Source of the DNA: Coprinopsis marcescibilis
Taxonomy: Eukaryota > Basidiomycota > Agaricomycetes > Agaricales > Psathyrellaceae
Assembly (NCBI GenBank): GCA_004369085.1
Contig: ML210446.1
Span: forward strand, 9,833-24,390
Direction: 5' to 3'
DNA: 14,558 nucleotides
Position 1 is the first letter of the stretch, and the number at the start of each line of letters is the position of its first letter. Shown in pieces: positions 1 to 8,554 of the stretch. The position numbers and the translations under genes were made by a program. Below the pieces are notes generated by a model. The model did no database searches. It had not been told where the DNA came from and was given only the letters and a program-made list of their open reading frames with translations.

Positions 1-426
1 ACTTGTATGGATGACAATGATCGACGATAGTTCTCTTACTATATTCCTTCATTCTGGTGGTGTTAGTTGACGACCTCCGTTCTAAGTCTCAACCCTTGGT
101 GCCCATTCGTACTGGGGTAGTGGCATTTGTTTAGAATATACCTGTTGTAGTCTATACAACGGGTTTCGCATTTTTGAGCTGAGTACAACTCGTAAAATAT
201 ACTTTATGCGATTTTTAGGGGTCCCACACATACAGGGCGCATAACCGCTATGGCAGATAGCGTAACACAGATATGGTTGGTGGTTCTGCCGATCTTCTGA
301 TTGGTATGACGTGTCCTTGTTGTTTGTAGTTGGCTGTTTTGGCAATAGGTCCTTCCCAATCGATGAGGTTTTGGTTAAGTAGCTTTGCTCTTCTGTTATG
401 ATGCAGGATGAGTAGTACATCCTAGT
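1..426. other. Left edge, unassigned
   Basis: AT-leaning sequence that still has ordinary CpG content, unlike the CpG-poor DNA that follows. A 112-codon minus-strand open frame (420-82) exists but has no recognisable motif and biased, low-complexity composition. It may be part of a gene or element cut off by the window edge. Confidence 0.25.
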
Positions 427-742
427 TGTTCATTGATAGATTCGCAAGTGAAGTCAAGATGAGCTAACATCAAGACAATCAAGCTTTCTGTATTTGAGTT
501 CAGGATGACAGTCAACAAGAAGACTAATCAAAGTCTTATTTGCAAAGCTATCAAGTGACAGTAGAGAAACAAGATCAAAGCTAAAGTACAACTACCTAGA
601 AAGGTAGGTTTAAATACATACACTATTTTTATCTCTTATCGATACAATCAATAAGTTCCATCCATTATTGTACAATAAATAAGAAACTCATGTTCTCCTC
701 ATATTCTTTATCTGCCTTGTGTCCATTATCTATCCTAAAACA
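427..742 (+). mobile_element. Possible solo LTR
   Basis: The stretch opens with TGTTCATTG and closes with CCTAAAACA, giving TG..CA ends. Inside are AAGTCAAGA/AAGACAATCAAG motifs, a TTTAAATAC promoter-like box near 609-617 and a CAATAAATAAG polyadenylation-like signal near 673-683, in the order expected for U3-R-U5 of a Copia-type LTR. No matching 5-bp target duplication is found (CTAGT or similar before, TTTCC after), and no gag-pol lies beside it, so the exact ends are uncertain. Confidence 0.3.
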
Positions 743-1329
743 TTTCCATGACTCACCTCAGAGTCTTTATCAAATAATCAAACAACCCTAAGTTCCTAAA
801 ATACTCCATTTCTGCTTTGTCATATTCATCTACTTTTGAATCCATTTGTCCTGATGTTCCCCCATTGGAGATAGTGTAACAATGTGGACCTTACTTGTAT
901 GGCTAATAAGTCAATGGATTCTGTACCATTTTGCCCAATTTAAATGCAGAAATGTTCACTAGACTTGGGGCTACACTTCCCCTGGGCTGAGATCTGAGTA
1001 AAATGAGTTTTAATTAAAGAAATCCTCAATATACTTGTGTTCATTTGCTATTTCATGGCATATATGATGTTGAATTAAAATTATTACTGTAGCTACATGA
1101 TTGACCAAAGATATGTTGAAGATGTTCCTTCATGAAACAAGTTAGTGTGAAGTCTGTTTATGTGCTGTAACTGCCCAGCTGCTTGCAATTCTTGTTGCAG
1201 GTGCTCAACACATACTTGGTAACTTGGCTGCTATGCATATATTCAATTGGATGATTTGATTGACTGATTGAAGTCTGAATGTACTTGGGGGCCTTGAAAT
1301 GGCACCCACTGTGAACCATGTTTCATATT
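743..1329. other. AT-rich, CpG-free stretch downstream of gene A
   Basis: About 590 bases with essentially no CpG and many TG/CA steps. No open frame of note, tRNA or repeat is visible. It looks like old, heavily decayed intergenic or transposon-derived DNA. Confidence 0.35.
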
Positions 1330-1480
1330 ATTTGAGTAGCAGCCCAAGAATTTGAGCTGGATCCTTAACATAGCACAATAGACATGGCTGGCTTTTTCTC
1401 TTAGAAAATACAATTTTAATACAGAAATACCAAACAAATTACTAGAGAGCAAACAAATAAATATAATCAGTAAAAAAATC
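1330..1480 (-). other. Gene A 3' untranslated region
   Basis: Directly downstream of the stop codon, this AT-rich stretch aligns with the gene B 3' flank. Shared pieces, given on the plus strand, are AGAAAATACAATT, TAATACAGAA and GAGAGCAAACAAATAAATAT. No AATAAA is seen on the coding strand. The matching flank shows that the paralogues' similarity continues past the coding sequence. Confidence 0.45.
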
Positions 1481-4400
1481 CTATTGGGCCCCATGGGCCC
1501 TAAGCAACTCAGCAATCTCCAACTTGATTGTTCTGGATACCCATGACTTTTCCTCCAATACCAACGATAGTGCTGAATGTCCATCAGGTCTTGTATCATT
1601 GACCTGAATCCCCTCTTGCTGCAGCAACAGTTCAACCATGTCCTTCTGACCATAATATGCTGCTTGGATGACTGCTGACCCTTCTTGGCATTGTGAGGAA
1701 TTAATGTCAATGTCCTTTTGCTGCAGCAAAAGTTTGACAATGCCTATCTGACCCTGTCTGGATGCCCATGCAAGGACTGTCCCATCCTTCCAATGTGATG
1801 CATTTACATCAATGCCATCAACTCCAAGCAGCAGTTGAACTACATCTGGGTGGCCATACCAGGCTGCAAGGATGAGAGCTGAACAACCCTCTCCATCATG
1901 AGTGCCAGACTCTCTTGCATTGACATTGATGCCCTGGACACAAAGAAGGGACTTGATGACTTCTATCTGGCCACAGACTGCTGCCCACATGAGTGCTGTT
2001 GTGGAACCTGCATTGACATGATCTGCATCAACAACTCCCAGAAGCATGTCTACAATCTGGACATGACCAGCCCATGATGCTGCAATTAGGGGTGACCATC
2101 CCTCCCTGTCAAAGCATTGGGTATCAACACCTTCAACCCTGATGAGCTGCTCTATCGTCTTGAGATGTCCACAGCCAGCAGCAAATGCTAGTGCTGTGCG
2201 ACCGTCAGGTGATTTGGAATTGACATTGAGAGGGGAAGGAGGTGGGTAGTTGGTTGGAGAGGAATCCAAACCCAACCACTGTGCAAGAAGACTGTGGAAG
2301 TTGCAGGCAGCAGCAAGTTGGATGGAGTTAAGATGGTCAAATCTGCCACTTAAAGGATACTTCCAGGGAAATTGCTGGCACTTCAGGATGAATTCCTCAA
2401 CAAAGTCTGGGAGTGATGCTGAGTGTGCATGGGTTGCCCAGTTGCGATGGGCATATGCCAAAAATGGATGGTGGGTGAAAACATCGTCACCATAACCATA
2501 AATGAAGCCATTGTAGTTTGCAAACCCACAATCTTGAAGGCAAGCAACACATGCACAAGCCAACATGGTCTCTGCATCAACCCCCACCTTTGGCAGGTAG
2601 CCAACCAGGAAGTCACGTGCAGTATAGTCTAAATTTAGAGCATAAGCCATAATCCAGGCAATTAAAGTGGACATGACACACACGAACAAGGCAGACAAGT
2701 TTTGTCTCTGGTTCAAAAGTGATCAACCCACAGCATGCGGACAGTACTGTGTCAGGGTCAACCAGAAGGTTGAAATCATATTTGAATGTTTCCATTTCGA
2801 CAGCAAGTGCATGTCGGAGATCATCCATCTTGAGTGACTCTCGGGCATATACAAGCCAGGTCAGTGCTTGAATGGCCAAATCAAATCCCTGCTGTCCCTC
2901 AATCCGCTCCATGGTAACCTTATACATGGGGTTAACACCAATTGGAAGTGTGTCCAGTGCTGAGCACAACTCCTTGATGTTATTGCATTTAGCCAGCAAC
3001 TCAAGCTGGAGGGATGCCACTAAGAACCTATAACAATGCATGAATGGATGATCAATCCTTTCAAAGGAAATCACTCACATCCCAGATGACTTCTCCACCA
3101 GTCTCCTGACAGCCTTCTCCTTCCAATCAGCTGTCTCCAGCAAGTTCCGCAACTGCTTCATGTGGCCAATCTTGTCCTCAATCATCTGTATGATGTCGGC
3201 CTCGTGTACAATGATGTCGATGAAGGTTGCATCTGGGATATGTTCCTTGAGTAGAGGAAGTGGGCGCGACATGACAAGTAGGTTTGCTGGAAGGTCTGCA
3301 AGAGCGTCGAGAACATCGACCTGGGTATCAGGGAAAGCTTCATCCAGACCGTCAAGGGCACAGAACTTCTCGTCGAATAGGTCCGAGTTGAAGATGGCCC
3401 GGATGACGTCCAGGAGCTCCTTCTGCGACGGTCGGGTTTTTCGTTGGCGATGATAGTCGTACATGGGCTTTACAAATGCGAGAGTGGTCGGATGGTCCTG
3501 GACGACCTGGCGAAGGAGCCCACCTAGGACCATGTCGCCCGTGAACTGGTCGGTGTACCGACTGAAGGCGAACGCAACGCAGATGCGCTTGTTAGCCTTG
3601 GCCTTCTGCAGAAGATGATCGATGATGATCGACCTGACACCGTCGTCAGTACGATACCCGACTGACGAAGAAACAACGTACGCTAGTACCGTCTTTCCAG
3701 CGCCGGCTATAAACCCAGAGATGTCAGTCCCAATCCTGTTGTACCAGTCGTATGATGGACGTACGCATGCCAACCCCCCATAAGACTCCCAGAACTCCCC
3801 CTAGCCACTCGACGATCTTTGGGTCGTCGAAGGCCCACTCCCCTGTTCCCTCCGCTCGCTTTCCATAGTTATCGGCTTGGATAGCATGATAGTTGATGTC
3901 GCTAAGCCATCCCACAATCTTCTCGAACAGCGCCATATCTACATCCAGATCTTCATGAGAATCAAAGGCATAATAGGGAACAACTATGTACGCACCTCTC
4001 TCGGAGACGTCAGGCTGAACGATAGTGTTATGTACTATGTTGGTGGTGATGTTCTGTGCGCTGATAAGCGTAGACCCCTGGATGTGTACCCCATGTGCGT
4101 TGTTGAGTATTCCGCCTCCCAATCCAACTTCTTCTGCATATAAAGGATCAGTACGGATTATCGTCCACAACCAATTACTTACCGTTAGCAGTCATATGAA
4201 GAGTGTCCATTATGCCTATGGGTGTTGCTTGAGGTGCCGTTTGCGGCGAGCCTTCAGAGTAAGATCGACATCAATATCAGTATCTGTTCGAGACTACAGT
4301 TAAAGTACACACCATCTTGATCGATAGTGATAGGGCCTGGTGTGGGCGCAATGGGCTCAGTCTTCACTGGCTGGCCTTCTTCATGTGAGTTGCTGCCTCC

Positions 4401-4830
4401 TGTAATCGATGGTCTCACTATATACGCGGTCAGGTTGGATTACAGGTCGACAGTGAATCTCTAACCTTGTGAAGCCATATGCGGGTTGTCCATAGTCTCG
4501 TTGGGAGCGGATGCTTGAAATGCTGTTCCTTGGGGTGGTCTTGGCCCTGTCCAGCCGTCGGACAGGATTAGCATCTATCGAAGCATCGAGCGATTTTCAG
4601 AACTGCAGGTACTTTACCTTGGTCAACGTTGCGTGGGCTACTTGTGGGCGCGATTAGCTGGGGAGCGACTGACGAGCCCTCCTTTTGCTCTTGCCTAGCG
4701 CTCTCACCCACTACTGCGTCGAGTTTCTCCTGGCGTTTTCGCACCTTCTTCCTCATCTAAGGCGTCATTTAGTTTCCTGTCAAGCTATATAACTGAAATT
4801 GCTTGCCCAGTTCCGAAATCCTGTTTCCAT
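1481..4830 (-). CDS. Gene A: NACHT-ankyrin NLR-like STAND NTPase, 11 exons
   Basis: Predicted intracellular NTP-dependent receptor. Exons I place by splice sites, frame and comparison with gene B: 4830-4807, 4756-4618, 4546-4466, 4399-4313, 4251-4183, 4133-3996, 3938-3765, 3706-3682, 3633-3079, 3027-2684, 2628-1481, giving 2784 nt and 927 residues. Residues 1-180: low-complexity linker opening with METGFRNW and a basic run (MRKKVRKRQEK). The pre-NACHT region has NNAHGVHIQG and INYHAIQADNYGKRAEGTGEW. NACHT: P-loop GMPGAGKT about 236-243, Walker B FCALDGLDEA about 336-345, sensor-1 SRP about 368-370, then GMFLVASLQL and VHYTARDFL. About eight ankyrin repeats fill roughly 656-927. Intron 1 would use a GC donor; if it is not spliced, ATG at 4756 is the alternative start. 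No HeLo, Goodbye, PNP_UDP or TIR effector is seen. Family assignment is firm; exons 3-5 are less certain. Confidence 0.87.
4183..4700 (-). repeat. Exon-pair duplication in the gene A linker
   Basis: The 3' part of exon 2 plus exon 3 resemble exon 4 plus exon 5. Exon 2 end (KEGSSVAPQLIAPTSSP, VDQG) matches exon 4 (EEGQPVKTEPIAPTPGP, IDQDG), with GCGCCCACA shared in the DNA. Exon 3 (QGTAFQASAP then ETMDNPHMASQG) matches exon 5 (PQTAPQATPI then GIMDTLHMTANG), with ATGGACA and CATATG shared. All these exon borders are phase 1, so a pair can be added or lost without breaking the frame. Gene B has only one such pair. Confidence 0.6.
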
Positions 4831-5040
4831 CGTGCGTTTGTCTAGAGGGTATGCAGAGTGAGAGTGCGAGCAGATGGTGGGGGATCGTATGCTGTGGACG
4901 AGGGTAAACGACAATGAGGGGGATTGGCTGTGTTCTACACACGCTGTCGGACCTCGGAAGCATTGGGCAAGGCCCACAGCCCTGTGTATTCATGTGACTT
5001 GACGGGCGCTAAATTTATTGAACTGTCAGCCCGCGTGCAC
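4831..5040 (-). promoter_or_regulatory. Upstream region of gene A, shared with gene B
   Basis: This stretch aligns with 13823-14025 upstream of gene B copy 1. Shared blocks include ATTCATGTGAC with nearby TTGACGGGC (4988-5008 against 13960-13981), ACACGCTGTC, and GGTGGGGG close to the ATG. No clear TATA box lies 30-100 bp upstream of the ATG. Conservation between paralogues whose introns have diverged suggests retained promoter function; that is inference. Confidence 0.45.
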
Positions 5041-6109
5041 AGCAGAACGGCCATAAAAGTCATCGAGAGTAAATCAAGGCTCGGGTCGGTATATCACCTA
5101 CAATGGGCCTGGAACGAGTCTTAGTACTCACCTGATGTTGGATCCGTTCAGCCTCCTCTTATCCACATCCATACTTTGATATTATTTCAAGCGCCTGTGG
5201 CAAACGTCCGACGATTTCCGAATGCTCTCAACTCTCAACTCTCGACTTTCGATCTCATTCTGCATGGAGATGAAGCGTGACCTCTCCGCGTATCGATAGA
5301 GGGCACCACGCTGGTGAGTTGGTTGTTCGTGCGTATGGTTAGGCACTGGCTGAAGGGAGAGCCACTGTCCCTTGTCGTGGGCTGGGTTACAAGATCGAGA
5401 AATTGCGAAATTAGCTGACATGGTTTAGTGCTTATATTGCAGCTATCAAGAGCTATACCGAAGCTCCCAGGAGTTTTCCAGGTGTAATAGATGGGCGCCC
5501 AGGTGCGTGCAACCGAGCCCTCGACATACAAGGAGCTCATTGTATTCGTGTTCTTCCTCATCAGCGTCACTGCGACTCCAGTACATCGAGAAGCAAGTGT
5601 AACAGGCGAGATCAACCTTCGTCTTCGTCGGGAGTGGGGGTTTACAGTGGCGCTCGTTCTGTCTTCAACCTCGGATACGGAAAAGCGCACAGGACAGGAT
5701 GGAACGCCGTGCGTAATCGTCATCTCATCTTCGACAGACCCTCTTTGCGGCCCTCCTAGCATCGCCCTGGCTCTCTTCTGCGACCTCATTCACACGGACT
5801 TTGCTGTTTTTGGTAGCAGCAAAAGTTTCCAGGACTTTGTCCTACCCAACCTTTCGAGTGCCAGCCGAACGGGAGAAGAAGCCACTGTACTCACGCAAAG
5901 ATGGTGACAGGCGCTGTGGGGCAGCTGAGGGTGGGAGAAGCCTGTACGAGGCAGCGCACCTGAGGCTGGGCAAACGGAGAACTTGACAGGCCACAATCGT
6001 TTTTTATAGGGTAATACTGGAGAGGCTATGAACGAGTTTGAGGGGTTGGAAGGAGCGATTGTAATGAGTACCCTCAGCTGGACAGTGGACAGTGCCCTGA
6101 AGTTCAAGA
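5041..6109. other. GC-rich intergenic stretch, no supported gene
   Basis: CpG-rich DNA between gene A and the decayed repeat. The minus strand has an open frame at 5789-5235 and the plus strand one at 5491-5907; neither resembles a protein family I recognise, and they overlap on opposite strands. A TATAAAAAA sequence on the minus strand near 6008-6000 and donor-like GTGAGTAC sites near 5133 and 5900 hint at a minus-strand transcript or gene relic, but no start codon with coherent exons follows. Confidence 0.35.
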
Positions 6110-8190
6110 GTCGACGCTGTACTATTATGACATCGTAGGTCCGGCGGCCCTGCCGGAGATAGCCGAGTATTTCTGCCACCGAGCTCAGCCTCGCGCTACA
6201 TCCACGACGAGCGGCTGACCGCCTAGCCGACGCCCAGCAGCCTCAGCATATCACAGTCGCTGAGCAAGACTAATAACGAAGTCCTGGACTTCTAACCCGC
6301 TCGTAGCCTCATTGAGCAGTTGTTCGCGTGGAAGTCGATCGCGGTGCGGTTAATGAGGTACGTTGCCAACCTCTGCTTTGCTGAATCCCTCCTCTGACTT
6401 GGTGCTTTGGCCTGCCAGAGTATCGCTGATATGGAGGATAACACTGGGTATTGGGCGTTGAGCATCAGATTGACTGGCGAATAGCATGTCACTGTATACG
6501 AACTGTGCGTTCTTTCGTACCTCTCTATAATTGCTTGCCCTAACGGTGTATCAGCTCCGTTCCTCTCATGCTCGTCGTTCCTCCAATTGCGCCACTCGGC
6601 TTACAACCCACCCACTGTCTGCAACTACGATCCCACAGCTTCGTAGCCAATCGAGCAGTACACCGCCAACACAGCAGCACCTGTCCACTTTGAATCCGGA
6701 ACCGTCCGCAATCCAACGCAGCTAGCATACATCATAGGACCTTCAATCGCGTCCCAGTGCCTCCTCCCCCGGGATCTACGGCCTATCATTTTATCACGAC
6801 GCGACCACCCTCCACCAACTGGCCCGCCACCCTATATAGAGCCCCGGAGCCAGGTTTCGGGAACTCGAAGATCTCGAGTGCTGCATGTACCTGGCCAGCG
6901 CACTACGTCTGGACCAGCCAGCACTCGGGCGCCATGCTCAAAATCGGGCAGTATTGAAGACTAGATGCTACGGCGTGTAGATGTATGGGTTACACTGGGA
7001 GATATCGTGCAACAGATCCGCGGAACTGGACAGCCAGTCATTGGCTTACAAGGTGCGTTTGCACACCCTTTCCCTCTGGATCGTTGTCACATAATCTGAC
7101 ATTGTGAATCGTTTGACGTCGAATTTAGAAGTCGGCACATCGAATACCACCCCGGTACAATTAGCAGTACTCACAGCGTATTGTCTTCCTTTTCGGCCGC
7201 ACATCGTTCCTCGCAGAACGAAGTCCAACAACTCATTCCCCGCTCTCTCGCCCGACGTCCAAATGAACACCATACACCTGCCCGGATCTACGCGCTTCCG
7301 CATTAGATTTAGATCCGCCTGCTGCCGCCCGTCGTCCCCTTCGTTGCGGGCTTTATCTGTAATTGCGGCACAACGAGCGTATCATCCTCATCGGTAGTGG
7401 AGAGCAGGTCCTTGGACATCGCCAGTCAGCTAGGGCAACCCCGCAAATCCAGGGCGACACGACGCGTCATAGTCACGGCCGCTCTCATCAAGCTGCGACT
7501 GTATCTCTTCGTCATCGGCACCGCCTGCGCCATCTTTCGACTGTTCAATTTAACCCTAATTGTCCTCCCCATCAACTCCATGGTTCATCCAAATGCGCTT
7601 CATTGTCTCGAGAAGCAGCGAATATACCAGGCCCATGTCCTGATTGGCGTCGAAGACTGCACCCAACCCCTCGTCAGCATCGACAACCGCGATTGGTCTC
7701 AGGAGCGCATCCGCCCCTCGAGTAATGTTGGTCGCCACTGCTTGTCCTGCAATCCGCAATGGGATGCTCCGGGGTGTCGGGTGTGAATGGCCCCTGTGAG
7801 GAGCCGAGGGAGCGATAGACGCGGGGTGTGGGAACCAATGCAGCAGAGAAGCGAGGGGAAGAATAGAACTTGCTGGTGGGCAGCCTACCCTTCGTTTCGT
7901 GTTGTTGGATAGGTCGCTGAATCGAGTATTGCGCTCTTCCAGAATTTCTCTGCGCTTTGGAACAGCCTGTGGTTAGGGTAGCGTGGTGGGCGGGATGAAT
8001 GGACGATGTTGCGGGGTACGTTCATTCAGTGGTTCTCCGTTCTTGGACATCTACCAATTCGGATTCAAGGTCTAGGGCGCAGGCTGAAGGGCGAGGACGG
8101 ACCGGAGAGCAGTTCGCGGCTATTGAATCTATTGTGCTTCTCATGCATGTACTTTGAAATCGCGGTGTACGGTCTACGGAGGGCACTGCG
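6110..8190 (+). repeat. Decayed direct repeat, copy 1
   Basis: Aligns in the same orientation with 8555-10075. Landmarks shared by both copies: CCGGAGATAGC, CAGCCTCAG with CATCACAGTCGCTG, GGCTTACAAGGTGCG, GACACTGTGAATCGT or its variant, CAGCAGAGAAGCGAGGGG, and GCAGGCTGA. The copies have diverged with many indels, and open frames in one copy are broken in the other, as expected for non-coding DNA or pseudogenes. Minus-strand fragments are acidic (DEGLGAVFDANQD; DEEIQSQLDESGRDYDAS), so the ancestor may have been a gene, but I do not recognise it. Confidence 0.6.
6330..6965. other. Segment present only in repeat copy 1
   Basis: The alignment of the two repeat copies breaks after CCTCATTGAG (6307-6316 and 8731-8740) and resumes at a GATATCG block (about 7001 against 8779). 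Copy 1 therefore holds about 635 extra bases. They are GC-rich, contain a CTATATAG box near 6832-6839, and show no open frame I can assign. No terminal inverted repeat or target duplication is obvious, so insertion in copy 1 and deletion in copy 2 are equally possible. Confidence 0.4.
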
Positions 8191-8554
8191 ATGCGAAATG
8201 CAAGCGTGGCAGCTGAAGGAACCTGTCATTCTCGTCGCTGGTGTCTAGCAGCCTCAGGGCTCATTCGTCGTTGCACCCTGCTGCGGTAAGAGCACCGAAG
8301 GCTCCTCAAGCATAAAAGTACCAGTTGCGTTCAAGGTGCCGGCCGTACTCGTCGGGCTGCGACGGTGTCTGCGCTCGCAGTCTATTTTCCATCGTCATTG
8401 ACAGAGCATGGACCTTTGTTGTAGCTGGTGCCACCTGTGCACGTCCAATTCAGAGACGTATCACCAGTATACTTCCTTGCGCCAAAGCTGAATGCCCTCC
8501 GCAGTCTGACAAGCGGTAGATCTTCGAAACCAAACGCAACCTTGCTTGGTCGAC
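8191..8554. other. Spacer between repeat copies
   Basis: CpG-rich sequence linking the two repeat copies. Short open frames occur on both strands, none with recognisable motifs. I see no RNA gene or mobile element here. Confidence 0.3.

Noticed and set aside
82..420. 112-codon minus-strand frame as a retroelement protein
   Set aside because: No gag, protease, integrase or reverse transcriptase motif can be seen; proximity to a doubtful LTR is not enough.
1481..2716. Single-exon minus-strand frame starting MNQRQNLSALFV as a complete ankyrin protein
   Set aside because: Its first part lies in the preceding exon in the wrong frame and in intron 2683-2629. Splicing joins LVCLV to HYTARDFL, restoring a known NLR motif, and gene B shows the same intron.
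3724..4170. Start MWTIIRTDPLY for the pre-NACHT part of gene A
   Set aside because: That ATG is inside intron 4182-4134, whose CAG acceptor at 4136-4134 joins upstream linker exons in phase.
4618..4830. Known fungal NLR effector domain (HeLo, Goodbye, PNP_UDP, amyloid motif) at the N terminus
   Set aside because: The linker is low-complexity, Pro/Thr/Glu-rich and basic at its start; none of these folds or motifs is recognisable in either gene.
5235..5907. Overlapping frames of 184 codons (minus) and 138 codons (plus), the latter with a hydrophobic start
   Set aside because: They overlap on opposite strands in GC-rich DNA, lack recognisable motifs, and no promoter-plus-exon structure supports either. 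The hydrophobic stretch alone is weak evidence for a secreted protein.
7397..7786. 129-codon plus-strand frame
   Set aside because: The homologous sequence in repeat copy 2 is broken by stops and indels, so the frame is not conserved.
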